Positions 1-10,459 are shown, numbered from the stretch's first letter. The stretch is DNA of 64,000 bases from Rugamonas apoptosis (GCF_014042355.1 NZ_JACEZU010000001.1:186001-250000); one strand, 5' to 3'. Translations and numbers: made by a program. Notes: a model not told the origin generated them from the sequence alone.

Positions 1-71
1 ACGGTGGCACGGTGATCTTCACGCGTGCCGATCAAGCCCTTGACCAATTGTACTTTGACAGTTTTCGTCAT
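1..71 (-). CDS. rpmD: 50S ribosomal protein L30, 5' part only
   Basis: The first 23 codons of ribosomal protein L30 of the large subunit; the gene runs off the left edge. The translation begins MTKTVKVQLVKGLIGTR, which is the L30 amino-terminal strand with its KG-LIG turn. The ATG lies 10 bases after the rpsE stop, and an AAGGTGG ribosome binding site overlaps that stop, so translation is probably coupled to rpsE. Gene order (rpsE then rpmD) is the usual spc order, so rplO and secY are expected just outside the window. Confidence 0.93.
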   Translation of the reverse strand, partial: MTKTVKVQLVKGLIGTREDHRAT

Positions 72-81
72 GATGTCCACC

Positions 82-600
82 TTAGCCCAGGATCTCTTCT
101 ACCGACTTACCGCGCTTGGCGGCGATGTCAGCAGGAGTACTCATTTTTGCCAGACCGTCCAGCGTGGCGCGCACCAGGTTGTAAGGGTTCGAGGAACCGG
201 TGGATTTCGCCACCACGTCCGTCACGCCCATTACTTCGAAGATTGCGCGCATAGCGCCGCCGGCGATGACGCCCGTACCAGGCTTGGCTGGGCTCATCAT
301 CACTTTCGAGGCGCCGTGGCGGCCCGATACCGTATGTTGCAGGGTGCCGTTCTTGAGCGGTACCTTGATCAGGTTGCGACGGGCTTCTTCCATTGCCTTT
401 TGCACACCGACCGGTACTTCCTTCGACTTGCCCTTGCCCATGCCGATGCGGCCATCGCCGTCACCAACCACGGTCAGCGCGGCGAAACCCATGATACGAC
501 CACCCTTGACCACTTTGGTCACGCGGTTGATCGCGATCATTTTTTCGCGCATGCCATCATCCGGCTTGTCGCCTTGCATTTTTGCTTGCATTTTTGCCAT
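82..600 (-). CDS. rpsE: 30S ribosomal protein S5
   Basis: S5 of the small subunit, a protein of the decoding and mRNA entry region (E. coli mutants are spectinomycin resistant or ambiguous). 172 residues, close to the usual 165-175. The double-stranded-RNA-binding-like half (about residues 17-83) contains the [10 protein letters not shown] loop, where spectinomycin resistance mutations map, followed by the [13 protein letters not shown] segment. The carboxy half carries the conserved [12 protein letters not shown] end. The amino terminus has a lysine/methionine-rich lead ([12 protein letters not shown]). It lies 9 bases after rplR and 10 bases before rpmD in the spc operon. Confidence 0.97.
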   Translation of the reverse strand: MAKMQAKMQGDKPDDGMREKMIAINRVTKVVKGGRIMGFAALTVVGDGDGRIGMGKGKSKEVPVGVQKAMEEARRNLIKVPLKNGTLQHTVSGRHGASKVMMSPAKPGTGVIAGGAMRAIFEVMGVTDVVAKSTGSSNPYNLVRATLDGLAKMSTPADIAAKRGKSVEEILG

Positions 601-609
601 GATCGTTCC

Positions 610-972
610 TTAGAACTTCAGACCGGCTTCGCGCGCGGCTTCTGCCAGCGCCTTCACACGGCCGTGGTAACGGAAACCGGAGCGGTCGAACGCGACTTCG
701 GTGATTCCTGCTTTCAGTGCTTTCTCTGCGACGCGCTTGCCAACCAGTGCGGCAGCGGCGGCATTGCCACCCTTGCCCGACTTGCCAGCCAGTTCGTTGC
801 GCACTTCGACTTCGGCCGTGGAGGCCGACACCAGTACTTTGGCGTCCGGCGAGATCAGGTTCGCGTAAATGTGCAGATTGGTGCGGTGGACCGACAGGCG
901 GTTCACTTTCAATTGCGCGATCTTGATCCGGGTTTGGCGTCCGCGGCGCAGACGTGATTCTTTCTTGTCCAT
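610..972 (-). CDS. rplR: 50S ribosomal protein L18
   Basis: L18, which with L5 and L25 binds 5S rRNA in the central protuberance. 120 residues, the usual 117-120. The basic amino terminus [15 protein letters not shown] and the closing [24 protein letters not shown] helix are family signatures. The gene is spaced 13 bases after rplF and 9 bases before rpsE, so it is an internal spc cistron. Confidence 0.97.
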   Translation of the reverse strand: MDKKESRLRRGRQTRIKIAQLKVNRLSVHRTNLHIYANLISPDAKVLVSASTAEVEVRNELAGKSGKGGNAAAAALVGKRVAEKALKAGITEVAFDRSGFRYHGRVKALAEAAREAGLKF

Positions 973-985
973 CGTCAGCCCCTAG

Positions 986-1519
986 TTACTTCTTCTTGGT
1001 TTCTTTGATCTTCACCACTTCGTCCGAATAACGGACGCCCTTGCCCTTGTAAGGCTCGGGAGCGCGGTAAGCGCGAACTTCAGCAGCCACTTGGCCCACT
1101 TGCTGACGGTCGATGCCTTTGATGACGATCTCCGTTGGCGTTGCGGTAGCGCAGGTGACGCCGGCTGGCATGGCGTGCACGACAGGGTGCGAGAAGCCCA
1201 GCGACAGGTTCAGCTTGTCGCCTTGCGCTTGCGCCTTGTAACCCACACCGACCAGGTTCAGCTTTTTCTCGAAACCCTTGGTCACGCCGGTCACCATGTT
1301 GTTGACCAGCGCGCGCAGCGTGCCGGACATGGCGTTGGCTTCGCGGCTGTCATTGGCGGCGACAAAGCTCAGGGTTCCTGCATTGTTTTCCACCGTGACC
1401 TGGCCGTTCAGGGCCTGGGTCAGCACGCCCAGCGGGCCCTTGACGGTGATCGCTTGTGCGGAGATGGCGACTTCAGCGCCAGCTGGCACAGCGATTGGCA
1501 TTTTAGCTACTCGAGACAT
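986..1519 (-). CDS. rplF: 50S ribosomal protein L6
   Basis: L6 of the large subunit, near the factor-binding site used by EF-G and EF-Tu. 177 residues, matching the family length of 176-180. It starts [14 protein letters not shown] and ends in the typical [19 protein letters not shown] tail; the two L6 repeats span about residues 10-82 and 90-165. An AGGAG ribosome binding site precedes the start. It lies 10 bases after rpsH in the spc operon. Confidence 0.97.
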   Translation of the reverse strand: MSRVAKMPIAVPAGAEVAISAQAITVKGPLGVLTQALNGQVTVENNAGTLSFVAANDSREANAMSGTLRALVNNMVTGVTKGFEKKLNLVGVGYKAQAQGDKLNLSLGFSHPVVHAMPAGVTCATATPTEIVIKGIDRQQVGQVAAEVRAYRAPEPYKGKGVRYSDEVVKIKETKKK

Positions 1520-1529
1520 GTGTAACTCC

Positions 1530-1925
1530 TTATGCGACGTAGCAGATGACTTCGCCGCCGACGCCGGTGGCGCGGGCTTTGCGGTCAGTCATGACGCCTT
1601 GCGGGGTCGATACGATCGCCACACCCAGGCCGTTCATCACGGTTGGGATCTCGTCCTTGCCCTTGTAGACGCGCAGGCCTGGACGGGACACGCGCTCGAG
1701 GCGCTCGATGACGGGACGGCCAACATAATACTTCAAACCGATTTTCAGTTCCGCCTTGCCACCAGCTTCGGCGACGGCGAAATCTTCAATGTAACCCTCG
1801 TCCTTGAGGACGTTGGCAATCGCTACTTTGACTTTCGACGATGGCATGGCCACGGTCGTTTTTTGAACGCCTTGGGCGTTGCGAATGCGGGTCAGCATAT
1901 CGGCGATAGGATCGCTCATACTCAT
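1530..1925 (-). CDS. rpsH: 30S ribosomal protein S8
   Basis: S8, a primary 16S rRNA-binding protein of the central domain and, in E. coli, the translational repressor of the spc operon acting at rplE. 131 residues, the family length. It starts [18 protein letters not shown] and ends with [12 protein letters not shown], the RNA-binding end. The start at 1925 is supported by an AGGAG site eight bases upstream. Whether S8 autoregulation occurs here cannot be read from the sequence. Confidence 0.97.
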   Translation of the reverse strand: MSMSDPIADMLTRIRNAQGVQKTTVAMPSSKVKVAIANVLKDEGYIEDFAVAEAGGKAELKIGLKYYVGRPVIERLERVSRPGLRVYKGKDEIPTVMNGLGVAIVSTPQGVMTDRKARATGVGGEVICYVA

Positions 1926-1939
1926 TGCTTATTCTCCTA

Positions 1940-2245
1940 TTACCAGCTTGCTTTAGTCATACCCGGGATCTCACCACGCATGGCGAATTCACGGAGCTTG
2001 ATACGGCCCAGACCGAATTTACGGAAGGTGCCGCGTGGACGACCGGTGACGGCGCAGCGGTTACGCTGGCGAGTCGGGTTCGAGTTACGTGGCAGGGCCT
2101 GCAGTTTCAGGCGTGCTTCGTAACGTTCTTCTTCCGATTTCGACTGGTCATCGATGATGGCCTTCAGCGAAGCGCGCTTGGCGGCGAATTTGTTCGCCAG
2201 GTCGACACGTTTCTGCTCACGGTTAATCAGTGCGAGTTTTGCCAT
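1940..2245 (-). CDS. rpsN: 30S ribosomal protein S14, zinc-independent form
   Basis: S14 of the small-subunit head. 101 residues, the long form. Only one cysteine is present (in [11 protein letters not shown]), so the two CxxC pairs of the zinc-binding short form are absent and this is the zinc-independent paralogue. The carboxy-terminal [20 protein letters not shown] block is the rRNA-binding signature. It sits 7 bases after rplE and 14 bases before rpsH, in the standard spc order. Confidence 0.97.
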   Translation of the reverse strand: MAKLALINREQKRVDLANKFAAKRASLKAIIDDQSKSEEERYEARLKLQALPRNSNPTRQRNRCAVTGRPRGTFRKFGLGRIKLREFAMRGEIPGMTKASW

Positions 2246-2252
2246 GATCTAC

Positions 2253-2792
2253 TTAGTTCCTGAACGGGAATTTAAAGGCGGCGAGCAGAGCTTTCGCTTC
2301 GTCGTCGGTCTTGGCGGTGGTGGTGATGGAGATGTTCATACCACGCAGCGCATCGATCTTGTCGTACTCGATTTCCGGGAAGATGATCTGCTCTTTCACG
2401 CCGATGTTGTAGTTACCACGACCATCGAACGAACGGCCATTCACACCGCGGAAGTCGCGCACGCGTGGCAGGGCCACGGTGATGAAGCGATCCAGGAACT
2501 CGTACATACGAGCGCCACGCAGGGTGACCATGGTACCGATCGGGTAGCCTTCACGGATCTTGAAACCCGCGATTGCTTTACGCGATTTGGTGGTCACTGG
2601 CTTCTGGCCAGCGATCTTGGTCAGGTCGCCAACAGCGTGCTCGAGCACTTTCTTGTCGGCGATCGCCTCACCCACACCCATGTTCAGGGTGATCTTGGTC
2701 AGACGAGGAACTTCCATCACCGATTTGTAACCGAATTTCGCGGTCAGGTCGGCGACGACCTTTTCTTTATAGAATTCTTGGAGACGTGCCAT
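2253..2792 (-). CDS. rplE: 50S ribosomal protein L5
   Basis: L5, a 5S rRNA-binding protein of the central protuberance that contacts the P-site tRNA. 179 residues, as in E. coli. Signatures seen: [15 protein letters not shown] near residue 35, [19 protein letters not shown] near residue 80, and the carboxy-terminal [15 protein letters not shown] block. Six bases separate it from rplX. In E. coli the S8 repressor site lies at the start of this cistron; I did not find a convincing copy of that fold by eye. Confidence 0.97.
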   Translation of the reverse strand: MARLQEFYKEKVVADLTAKFGYKSVMEVPRLTKITLNMGVGEAIADKKVLEHAVGDLTKIAGQKPVTTKSRKAIAGFKIREGYPIGTMVTLRGARMYEFLDRFITVALPRVRDFRGVNGRSFDGRGNYNIGVKEQIIFPEIEYDKIDALRGMNISITTTAKTDDEAKALLAAFKFPFRN

Positions 2793-2798
2793 GATTTC

Positions 2799-3113
2799 TT
2801 AAGCCTTCACTACTTCGCCGGAGGACTTGTAGACGCGGACTTTCTTGCCATCCACTTCCTTGAAGCCCACGCGGTCTGCCTTGCCAGACGCGGCATTGAA
2901 CAATGCCACGTTGGACACGTGAATCGGCATAGTCTTATCGACGATACCACCTTGTACGCCAGTCATAGGGTTAGGCTTGGTCGCTTTCTTGGCGACGTTG
3001 ATGCCTTCAACCACGACGTGCTCAGCGTCTACACGACGCTGCACGACGCCGCGCTTGCCCTTGTCTTTCCCGGTCAGCACGATGACTTCGTCGTTTTTAC
3101 GAATCTTATCCAT
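2799..3113 (-). CDS. rplX: 50S ribosomal protein L24
   Basis: L24, an early assembly protein that nucleates folding of the 23S rRNA 5' domain. 104 residues, the family length. The amino-terminal KOW motif is seen in [22 protein letters not shown] (residues 1-22). The carboxy part has the conserved [20 protein letters not shown] stretch. It sits 9 bases after rplN, the first gene of the spc operon, and 6 bases before rplE. Confidence 0.97.
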   Translation of the reverse strand: MDKIRKNDEVIVLTGKDKGKRGVVQRRVDAEHVVVEGINVAKKATKPNPMTGVQGGIVDKTMPIHVSNVALFNAASGKADRVGFKEVDGKKVRVYKSSGEVVKA

Positions 3114-3122
3114 TACGACTCC

Positions 3123-3491
3123 TTACAGGACTTCCGGTGCCAGGGACACGATCTTCATGAACTTTTCAGTACGCAGCTCGCGCGTCACTGGTCCAAAAAT
3201 ACGGGTACCGATCGGTTCCAGCTTGGCGTTCAGCAGCACGGCGGCATTGCCGTCGAACTTGACCAGGGAACCATCTTGGCGACGCACACCTTTGGCGGTG
3301 CGCACAACCACGGCGTTATAAATTTCACCTTTTTTGACACGGCCGCGTGGCGCAGCAACCTTAACGGTTACCTTGATCACGTCGCCAATGCCAGCATAAC
3401 GGCGCTTGGAGCCGCCCAACACCTTGATGCACATGACTTCCTTGGCACCGGTGTTGTCGGCCACTTCGAGCCGGCTTTCAGTTTGAATCAT
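3123..3491 (-). CDS. rplN: 50S ribosomal protein L14, first gene of the spc operon
   Basis: L14, a conserved large-subunit protein that forms an intersubunit bridge. 122 residues, exactly the family length; starts [17 protein letters not shown] and contains the GDVIKVTVK and [15 protein letters not shown] segments. A 265-base spacer with a terminator and a promoter-like sequence separates it from rpsQ, so it opens a separate transcript, as in the E. coli spc operon. Confidence 0.97.
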   Translation of the reverse strand: MIQTESRLEVADNTGAKEVMCIKVLGGSKRRYAGIGDVIKVTVKVAAPRGRVKKGEIYNAVVVRTAKGVRRQDGSLVKFDGNAAVLLNAKLEPIGTRIFGPVTRELRTEKFMKIVSLAPEVL

Positions 3492-3667
3492 AGTATTCTC
3501 TTTCCCAACTTAAGCCGAAGAATCCACACAATGCGGACCCGCGGTCAGTCTTGGTCCCGCCAGCGGCGCCCTAGCCGGGCCCCGTTGTTTGGGTGCTTGA
3601 CCTTCGTACTGCACTGACCGCACGGTTCAGCGTCTGTGGCCAGACACTTTGCGGCGTTACATGAACG

Positions 3668-3701
3668 AAGCCCGCAAGTATTACATACAATTTGCGGGCT
3701 T
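3668..3701. repeat. 10-bp perfect inverted repeat around the spc promoter
   Basis: Arms AAGCCCGCAA (3668-3677) and TTGCGGGCTT (3692-3701) are perfect reverse complements separated by 14 A/T-rich bases. There is no U-run on either strand, so it does not look like a terminator. On the minus strand the loop holds the probable -10 element of rplN, and the 3' arm overlaps the proposed -35. It could be an operator or a structure formed by an upstream transcript. Confidence 0.6.
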
Positions 3702-3705
3702 GCAA
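3678..3705 (-). promoter_or_regulatory. Candidate promoter of the spc operon (rplN)
   Basis: On the minus strand TTGCAA (3700-3705) is followed after 16 bases by TAATAC (3678-3683), about 190 bases in front of rplN and just downstream of the S10-operon terminator. The match to consensus is only moderate (4/6 and 3/6), but the position is the one expected. The rest of the spacer (3492-3667) has no gene; a GC-rich imperfect hairpin around 3533-3560 is possible. Confidence 0.4.
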
Positions 3706-3714
3706 GAACTAATT

Positions 3715-3744
3715 AAAAACACCCCCCGGCCGTCGCCGGCCGGG
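3715..3744 (-). terminator. Intrinsic terminator after rpsQ
   Basis: Read on the minus strand, CCCGGCCG (3744-3737), a four-base loop and CGGCCGGG (3732-3725) form an 8-bp GC stem, followed by GGGTG and then five T (3719-3715). It lies 12 bases beyond the rpsQ stop and closes the rplC-rpsQ transcript. Confidence 0.8.
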
Positions 3745-3756
3745 AGGTTTTTCTAA

Positions 3757-4029
3757 TTAAACGATTTGTGCGGCTTGCACCACACGGGTCACGGTCCATG
3801 CCTTCGTTTTCGAGATCGGGCGACCTTCCACGATTTCCACCGTGTCACCGGCTTTCACCTGGTTGGTCTCGTCGTGCGCGTGATACTTGTTCGAGCGCAC
3901 GATGATCTTGCCGTACAAAGGATGTTTCACGTGACGTTCGATCAGAACGGTGACGGTCTTGTCCATTTTATCGGACACCACTTTACCGATCAGCGTGCGC
4001 TTGAGCGGCTTTTTCACTGGTTCGGTCAT
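3757..4029 (-). CDS. rpsQ: 30S ribosomal protein S17
   Basis: S17, a primary 16S rRNA-binding OB-fold protein. 90 residues (family 83-90). The signature [19 protein letters not shown] (residues 15-33) and HPLYGKII(V)[10 protein letters not shown] are present. Its ATG overlaps the rpmC stop by four bases (ATGA), so translation is coupled. It is the last gene before the terminator at 3715-3744 and so ends the S10-type transcript. Confidence 0.97.
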   Translation of the reverse strand: MTEPVKKPLKRTLIGKVVSDKMDKTVTVLIERHVKHPLYGKIIVRSNKYHAHDETNQVKAGDTVEIVEGRPISKTKAWTVTRVVQAAQIV

Positions 4030-4217
4030 TTGGCTTCCTTGGTGTTCATTACCGTTTTTACACGCGCGATATCGCGGCGTACCTTCTTGAGCTGCGAAGT
4101 ATTGCTCAGTTGTTGCGTCGCCACTTGCATACGCAGACCAAACTGGGCCTTCAGCAGATCGTTCAGCTCTTGTTGCAGAGCTGCCTGGTCTTTGCCGCGG
4201 AGTTCAGATGCTTTCAT
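4026..4217 (-). CDS. rpmC: 50S ribosomal protein L29
   Basis: L29, a small helical hairpin protein next to the peptide exit tunnel, where trigger factor and SRP dock in part. 63 residues, the family length. It begins [21 protein letters not shown] and carries the [12 protein letters not shown] signature near the end. It sits 12 bases after rplP and overlaps rpsQ by four bases. Confidence 0.97.
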   Translation of the reverse strand: MKASELRGKDQAALQQELNDLLKAQFGLRMQVATQQLSNTSQLKKVRRDIARVKTVMNTKEAK

Positions 4218-4229
4218 ATTTCACTCCTC

Positions 4230-4649
4230 TTATTGGCCAACCTGGCGCACCACGAAGGTGGTAGCCAGCGGCAGTTTGGCAGCGGCCAGACGGAACGCTT
4301 CACGCGCCAGCTCTTCTGCGACGCCATCCATCTCGTACAGGACTTTGCCTGGCTGGATTTCGGCGACGTAGTACTCGGGGTTACCCTTACCGTTACCCAT
4401 ACGGACTTCGGCAGGCTTGTTCGAGATTGGCTTGTCCGGGAACACGCGGATCCAGATCCGGCCACCACGCTTGATGTGACGGGTCATGGCGCGACGTGCT
4501 GCCTCGATTTGACGGGCCGTGATACGGCCGCGGGCAACGGCTTTCAGACCGAACTCGCCGAACGACACGGCGGTGCCGCGGCTGTGCGAGATACCGGTGT
4601 TACGGCCCTTCTGCTCTTTACGATACTTCCTGCGTGCTGGTTGCAGCAT
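4230..4649 (-). CDS. rplP: 50S ribosomal protein L16
   Basis: L16, which organises the A-site region near the peptidyl transferase centre. 139 residues (family 136-140). [19 protein letters not shown] is the typical start, and [19 protein letters not shown] the conserved tRNA-side loop. Only two bases separate its ATG from the rpsC stop; its ribosome binding site (GGAG) lies inside the rpsC end. Confidence 0.97.
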   Translation of the reverse strand: MLQPARRKYRKEQKGRNTGISHSRGTAVSFGEFGLKAVARGRITARQIEAARRAMTRHIKRGGRIWIRVFPDKPISNKPAEVRMGNGKGNPEYYVAEIQPGKVLYEMDGVAEELAREAFRLAAAKLPLATTFVVRQVGQ

Positions 4650-4651
4650 GA

Positions 4652-5461
4652 TTATTCTCCTGCTTTCTCAGCTGGCGCAGCGGCCGGCTTGGCGGCACGC
4701 ACACGCGCACCTGGCGCTGTGGATGGTTTCGCACCGGCTGGACGTGGGCGGCCGGCTGGCTTGCCATCGTCACGGCGTGGACCGCGGCTCTTCTTCTCGT
4801 CAGCTGGGGTCTCGATGACTGGCGCTTCGCCGGCGGCGTTGCGGTCACCCTTGTAAACCCACACCTTGACGCCGATGATGCCGTAGGTGGTCGACGCTTC
4901 GCTGGTACCGTAGTCGATATCGGCGCGCAGGGTATGCAGAGGCACGCGGCCTTCGCGGTACCACTCTTTACGGGCGATTTCGATGCCGTTCAGACGGCCC
5001 GACGACATGATCTTGATGCCCAGGGCACCCAGACGCATGGCGTTTTGCATCGCACGCTTCATGGCGCGGCGGAACATGATGCGCTTTTCCAGCTGTTGAG
5101 CGATGGAATCGGCGATCAGTTGCGAATCGATTTCCGGCTTGCGGATTTCTTCGATATTGACGTGCACGGGCACGCCCATGATCTTGGTCAGGGCCGACTT
5201 CAGTACTTCGATGTCTTCGCCCTTCTTGCCGATCACGACGCCTGGACGCGAGCTGTAGATGGTGAAGCGCGCGTTCTTGGCTGGACGCTCGATGACGATG
5301 CGACCGACCGAAGCGTTCTTCAGCTTGGTCTTCAGGTAAGCACGCGCCTTCAAGTCTTCGTTCAGCATGGAAGCGAAGTTGCCGTTGCCCGCGTACCAAC
5401 GCGAGGCCCAGTTACGGGTAACCGCCAGGCGGAAACCAGTTGGATGAATTTTCTGACCCAT
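4652..5461 (-). CDS. rpsC: 30S ribosomal protein S3 with long C-terminal extension
   Basis: S3, part of the mRNA entry channel and helicase of the small subunit. 269 residues against about 233 in E. coli. Residues 1-210 are the normal protein: [12 protein letters not shown] start, the KH domain with [13 protein letters not shown] (about 74-86), and the carboxy domain with [21 protein letters not shown] text. From about residue 213 there is an extra tail rich in alanine, proline, lysine and arginine, of the kind seen in other Burkholderiales S3 proteins. It is probably disordered and on the ribosome surface. Nine bases separate it from rplV. Confidence 0.97.
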   Translation of the reverse strand: MGQKIHPTGFRLAVTRNWASRWYAGNGNFASMLNEDLKARAYLKTKLKNASVGRIVIERPAKNARFTIYSSRPGVVIGKKGEDIEVLKSALTKIMGVPVHVNIEEIRKPEIDSQLIADSIAQQLEKRIMFRRAMKRAMQNAMRLGALGIKIMSSGRLNGIEIARKEWYREGRVPLHTLRADIDYGTSEASTTYGIIGVKVWVYKGDRNAAGEAPVIETPADEKKSRGPRRDDGKPAGRPRPAGAKPSTAPGARVRAAKPAAAPAEKAGE

Positions 5462-5470
5462 CGTGGCTCC

Positions 5471-5800
5471 TTAGTTACCGACGGTCACGTAAACGTGACA
5501 CGATTGTTTCGAAATACGATCGCCACGACCCTTTGCACGCGCGGTGAAGCGCTTCAGGATCGGGCCCTTTTCGACGTAGATCGTTTTCACGAACAGTTCG
5601 TCGATGTCGGCACCATCGTTGTGCTCGGCGTTCGCGATGGCGGACTCCAGCACTTTCTTGATGATGGTCGCGCCTTTTTTCGGGCTGAATTGCAGAATGT
5701 TGAGCGCAGCGTCAACTTTCTTGCCGCGGATCAGATCCGCCACCAGGCGGCCTTTCTGATCCGACAAGCGCACACCCTTGAGGATAGCTTTAGTTTCCAT
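5471..5800 (-). CDS. rplV: 50S ribosomal protein L22
   Basis: L22, whose long hairpin lines the peptide exit tunnel near the macrolide-binding site. 109 residues (family about 110). It starts [27 protein letters not shown] and contains the hairpin [22 protein letters not shown] (written in two parts: [22 protein letters not shown]). The ATG overlaps the rpsS stop by one base (TAATG), which implies coupled translation. Confidence 0.97.
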   Translation of the reverse strand: METKAILKGVRLSDQKGRLVADLIRGKKVDAALNILQFSPKKGATIIKKVLESAIANAEHNDGADIDELFVKTIYVEKGPILKRFTARAKGRGDRISKQSCHVYVTVGN

Positions 5801-6075
5801 TATTTCTTCGCCTTCTTGTCAGCGGCATGGCCCTTGAACGTGCGGGTCAGCGCGAATTCGCCGAGCTTGTGACCAACCATGTTCTCGGAGACATACACAG
5901 GCACGTGCAGCTTGCCGTTGTGCACAGCGATCGTCAGGCCGATGAAGTCAGGCATGATGGTCGAACGACGGGACCAGGTTTTGATTGGCTTCTTGTCCTT
6001 GGCAGCTTGCGCGGCTTCGACTTTCTTCACCAGGTGGGCGTCACAGAACGGCCCTTTTTTCAATGAACGAGTCAT
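5800..6075 (-). CDS. rpsS: 30S ribosomal protein S19
   Basis: S19 of the small-subunit head, which forms a bridge with L5 and contacts the A-site tRNA. 91 residues, the family length. [20 protein letters not shown] is the typical start, and [21 protein letters not shown] the carboxy-terminal signature. It lies 9 bases after rplB and overlaps rplV by one base. Confidence 0.97.
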   Translation of the reverse strand: MTRSLKKGPFCDAHLVKKVEAAQAAKDKKPIKTWSRRSTIMPDFIGLTIAVHNGKLHVPVYVSENMVGHKLGEFALTRTFKGHAADKKAKK

Positions 6076-6084
6076 GATTTATCC

Positions 6085-6912
6085 TTATTTCTTGCCGCGG
6101 CGCGAGACGATCATCGAAGAAGTACGCTTGTTGCTGCGCGTCTTCTTACCCTTAGTCTGTTGGCCCCAAGGCGAAACTGGATGACGACCAGCTGCGGTTT
6201 TACCTTCACCACCACCGTGTGGGTGATCGACCGGGTTCATGACCACACCGCGCACGGTAGGACGAACACCGCGCCAGCGCATGGCGCCAGCTTTACCGAT
6301 CTTGCGCAGGCTGTGTTCGGCATTGCCGACTTCACCCACGGTTGCACGGCACTCGATGTGCACGCGACGCACTTCACCCGAGCGCAGACGCACTTGAGCG
6401 TAGGTACCTTCGCGGGCCATCAGCACAACGCCGGCGCCGGCGGTACGGGCCATCTGGGCACCCTTACCTGGCAGCATTTCGACGCAGTTCATCACGGTAC
6501 CGACCGGGATGTTGCGGATCGGCAGGCAGTTACCGGCTTTGATCGGCGCTTCGGCACCGTTCATCACGGTGTCGCCGACGCTCATGCCTTTGGTGGCGAT
6601 GATGTACTGGCGCTCGCCGTCGGCGTAGCACAGCAGGGCAATGTGCGCGGTGCGGTTAGGATCGTATTCGATCCGTTCCACTTTCGCAGGAATGCCATCC
6701 TTCTGGCGCTTGAAGTCGACCAGACGGTAGTGCTGCTTGTGACCACCGCCGATGTGGCGGGTGGTGATGTGGCCGTTGTTGTTACGGCCGGCGGTCTTGG
6801 ATTTTTTCTCAACCAGGGCGGCGAACGGACGACCCTTGAACAGGTCGGTGTTGACCACCTTCACCATGCCGCGACGGCCTGGCGAGGTTGGTTTCATCTT
6901 AACGAGTGCCAT
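6085..6912 (-). CDS. rplB: 50S ribosomal protein L2
   Basis: L2, required for subunit association and close to the peptidyl transferase centre. 275 residues, the family length. The functional [14 protein letters not shown] loop with its essential histidine is at about residues 225-238; the basic carboxy tail reads [21 protein letters not shown] ([17 protein letters not shown] at the end). The ATG overlaps the rplW stop by one base (TAATG). Confidence 0.97.
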   Translation of the reverse strand: MALVKMKPTSPGRRGMVKVVNTDLFKGRPFAALVEKKSKTAGRNNNGHITTRHIGGGHKQHYRLVDFKRQKDGIPAKVERIEYDPNRTAHIALLCYADGERQYIIATKGMSVGDTVMNGAEAPIKAGNCLPIRNIPVGTVMNCVEMLPGKGAQMARTAGAGVVLMAREGTYAQVRLRSGEVRRVHIECRATVGEVGNAEHSLRKIGKAGAMRWRGVRPTVRGVVMNPVDHPHGGGEGKTAAGRHPVSPWGQQTKGKKTRSNKRTSSMIVSRRGKK

Positions 6913-7226
6913 TATTTAGCCTCCTCGGAGAAATTGATTTCCTGGCCGGGCTTCAGGCACACGAAAGCGCGCTTGGTATGGTTGCGACGGCCGATGCGGG
7001 CACCGGTGCGCTTCTGCTTACCTTCGCGGTTGACGGTCTGCACCGATTCCACTTCCACCTTGAACAGCAGTTCAACGGCGGCCTTGATTTCTGGCTTGGT
7101 CGCATCCGGGGAGACACGGAACACGATCTGTTCGTTCTTCTCCGCCACCATGGTGGCTTTTTCGGAAATGACGGGCGCCACGAGTACCTTCATCAGGCGC
7201 TCTTCGCTAAATTTCACTGCGCTCAT
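6912..7226 (-). CDS. rplW: 50S ribosomal protein L23
   Basis: L23, the exit-tunnel protein that docks trigger factor and SRP. 104 residues. The signature [13 protein letters not shown] lies at residues 14-26, the extended [16 protein letters not shown] loop near residue 73 (here [14 protein letters not shown]). It overlaps rplD by four bases (ATGA) and rplB by one, so the three are likely translated as a coupled block. Confidence 0.97.
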   Translation of the reverse strand: MSAVKFSEERLMKVLVAPVISEKATMVAEKNEQIVFRVSPDATKPEIKAAVELLFKVEVESVQTVNREGKQKRTGARIGRRNHTKRAFVCLKPGQEINFSEEAK

Positions 7227-7843
7227 GCCAGCATCTCCTCAATCTTAGCCAGTGCAGCTTTGGTGACCAGGATCTTCTTGTAGAACACCAGGGACATCGG
7301 ATCTGCGTGACGTGGTTCCACAACCAGCACGTTCGGCAGGTTGCGCGAAGCCAGTTCCAGGTTTTCGTTGGCGGCGTCGGTGATGATCAGCACGGAGTCC
7401 AGGCCCATGCCGGTCAGCTTTTGCGACAGCAGCTTGGTCTTAGGCGCTTCGATCGTCAGGTCTTCGATGACCGACAGACGGTCTTCGCGGGCCAGTTGCG
7501 ACAGGATCGAGCAGATACCGGCGCGGTACATCTTCTTGTTCACTTTATGGGTGAAGTTCTCGTCAGGCGAGTTCGGGAAGATGCGACCACCGCCGCGCCA
7601 CAGTGGCGACGACGACATACCAGCACGAGCACGGCCGGTACCTTTTTGGCGCCATGGCTTCTTGGTCGTGTGGTGAACTTCTTCACGGTCTTTTTGCTTG
7701 CGGTTACCGCTGCGTGCGTTAGCCTGGTAGGCTACGACCACTTGGTGGATCAGGGCTTCGTTGTAATCACGGCCGAAGATGGTGTCGGCGGCAGCTACGT
7801 TCGAGGCGGCTTGACCTTGCGCGTTCAAGAGCTTGAGTTCCAT
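7223..7843 (-). CDS. rplD: 50S ribosomal protein L4
   Basis: L4, a tunnel-constriction protein and, in E. coli, the autogenous repressor of the S10 operon at both transcription and translation. 206 residues (family 200-207). The extended loop is seen at [29 protein letters not shown] ([15 protein letters not shown], then SPLWRGGG), where macrolide-resistance changes map. It is 3 bases from rplC. Because a terminator separates rpsJ from rplC here, an L4-controlled leader, if present, should be sought in front of rplC. Confidence 0.97.
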   Translation of the reverse strand: MELKLLNAQGQAASNVAAADTIFGRDYNEALIHQVVVAYQANARSGNRKQKDREEVHHTTKKPWRQKGTGRARAGMSSSPLWRGGGRIFPNSPDENFTHKVNKKMYRAGICSILSQLAREDRLSVIEDLTIEAPKTKLLSQKLTGMGLDSVLIITDAANENLELASRNLPNVLVVEPRHADPMSLVFYKKILVTKAALAKIEEMLA

Positions 7844-7846
7844 CGT

Positions 7847-8503
7847 TTAAGCTCCCTTCTTTGCTTTAACTTTAACGGCAGGCGAAACGACGACCTGGCC
7901 ATTTTTCGCGCCAGGAACGGCACCCTTGACCAGCAGCAGCTGGCGGTCGGCGTCGATACGGGCGATTTCGAGGTTCTGGATAGTGCGGTTGACGTCACCG
8001 AGGTGACCGGTCATGCGCTTACCTGGGAACACGCGGCCTGGATCTTGCGCCATACCGATGGAACCTGGAACATTGTGCGAACGGGAGTTACCGTGGGTCT
8101 GACGGCCCGAGGCGAAGTGGTGACGCTTGATGGTACCGGCGTAACCTTTACCGATCGTCACGCCTTGCACGTCGATCTTTTGACCGACTTCGAACAGGGA
8201 AGCGGCGACAACATCGCCAGCTTTCAGTTCGGCGGCTTTAGCGGCGTCCACACGGAACTCTTTCAACAGAGTACCGGCTTCAACACCTGCTTTAGCGTGG
8301 TGACCAGCGACGGCTTTGGTCACGCGGGAAGCGCGACGTTGACCGAATGCAACCTGAACTGCGGAATAACCATCCGTTTCAGGCGTTTTGATTTGCGCAA
8401 CACGGTTGTTCGAAACGTCCAACACGGTGACTGGGATCGAATCCCCGTCATCGGTGAAGATACGCATCATACCAACCTTGCGACCGAGGAGGCCAAGGCT
8501 CAT
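7847..8503 (-). CDS. rplC: 50S ribosomal protein L3, first gene of its own transcript
   Basis: L3, an early assembly protein reaching into the peptidyl transferase region. 218 residues (E. coli 209). It starts [16 protein letters not shown]; the loop [20 protein letters not shown] (about residues 140-159) points to the catalytic centre. Its 256-base upstream spacer contains a terminator for rpsJ and a promoter-like sequence, so it opens the transcript rplC-D-W-B-rpsS-rplV-rpsC-rplP-rpmC-rpsQ. Confidence 0.97.
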   Translation of the reverse strand: MSLGLLGRKVGMMRIFTDDGDSIPVTVLDVSNNRVAQIKTPETDGYSAVQVAFGQRRASRVTKAVAGHHAKAGVEAGTLLKEFRVDAAKAAELKAGDVVAASLFEVGQKIDVQGVTIGKGYAGTIKRHHFASGRQTHGNSRSHNVPGSIGMAQDPGRVFPGKRMTGHLGDVNRTIQNLEIARIDADRQLLLVKGAVPGAKNGQVVVSPAVKVKAKKGA

Positions 8504-8598
8504 TTTTTCTCCATTCCCACCTACGATTGGGCGGGGCTTTGTTGAACTACAAAAATTAGTACGGACCAGAAAAAGGCGAATCCATACCGAAGCCGGCT

Positions 8599-8627
8599 AG
8601 TGTATCGTCATTCTGGTCTTGACGCAA
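8599..8627 (-). promoter_or_regulatory. Candidate promoter of rplC
   Basis: On the minus strand TTGCGT (8627-8622), a 17-base spacer and TACACT (8604-8599). The -10 matches 4 of 6 and spacing is optimal. It lies about 95 bases in front of rplC, downstream of the rpsJ terminator, and would give an untranslated leader of roughly 90 bases. Confidence 0.5.
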
Positions 8628-8682
8628 CAACTAAATACGAGGTATGTCGGGTTTGCGGCGCCGGCCCGGGATGCGCGTAATG

Positions 8683-8720
8683 AAAAAGGCCGGCCCGTCC
8701 GCAGTGCGGAGGGGCCGGCC
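8683..8720 (-). terminator. Intrinsic terminator after rpsJ, nested hairpin
   Basis: On the minus strand GGCCGGCCC (8720-8712) pairs with GGGCCGGCC (8696-8688), and between them TCCGCA and TGCGGA pair again, giving one long nearly continuous stem followed by five T (8687-8683). It lies 40 bases after the rpsJ stop and is one of the strongest terminators in the window. Confidence 0.85.
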
Positions 8721-8759
8721 CTGGTCGGCTGGCGGGACACCCCGCCGGCCTGGCAGCGA

Positions 8760-9077
8760 TTACTGCAGCTTGATTTCGACGTCCACGCCAGCTGGCAGGT
8801 CCAGCTTCATCAGGGCGTCAACGGTCTTGTCGGTAGGATCGACGATGTCCATCAGGCGCTGGTGGGTGCGGATCTCGAACTGGTCGCGCGAGGTCTTGTT
8901 CACGTGTGGCGAACGCAGCACGTCGAAACGCTGGATACGGGTAGGCAGTGGGACTGGGCCTTTGACCACGGCGCCGGTGCGCTTGGCGGTGTCAACGATT
9001 TCCAGTGCGGACTGGTCGATCAGCTTATAGTCGAAAGCCTTCAGGCGGATACGGATCTTTTGATTGGTAACGGACAT
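8760..9077 (-). CDS. rpsJ: 30S ribosomal protein S10
   Basis: S10 of the small-subunit head, also the NusE subunit of antitermination complexes. 105 residues. It starts [23 protein letters not shown] and includes the [16 protein letters not shown] signature. Placed 127 bases after tuf and cut off from rplC by a strong terminator, it is the last gene of the str transcript rather than the first of the S10 transcript as in E. coli. Confidence 0.97.
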   Translation of the reverse strand: MSVTNQKIRIRLKAFDYKLIDQSALEIVDTAKRTGAVVKGPVPLPTRIQRFDVLRSPHVNKTSRDQFEIRTHQRLMDIVDPTDKTVDALMKLDLPAGVDVEIKLQ

Positions 9078-9151
9078 GGTAATTCCTTCAAAGAACGAAC
9101 TGGCAACTTTGTAGCGCCAGCAAATTTAAAAAGAACGGAGGGTGCTGCAAA

Positions 9152-9189
9152 GGGGTGACATGGTAACACACCACGCCACCCCCTGTTAC
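9152..9189. repeat. Two interleaved inverted repeats in the tuf-rpsJ spacer
   Basis: GGGGTG (9152-9157) with CACCCC (9177-9182), and GTAACA (9163-9168) with TGTTAC (9184-9189). The arms interleave, so the two stems can form only as a pseudoknot or as alternatives. It sits between the tuf stop and the rpsJ ribosome binding site on the minus-strand transcript. The function is unknown. Confidence 0.35.
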
Positions 9190-9204
9190 ATCAACGCTTA
9201 AAAA

Positions 9205-10395
<1,191 letters not shown>

Positions 10396-10459
10396 TTTAT
10401 TCTTCCTTAAAACAATGTGTTAAAGCGGCCGGAGGATCTCCCCGGCCACCAATTTTTTA

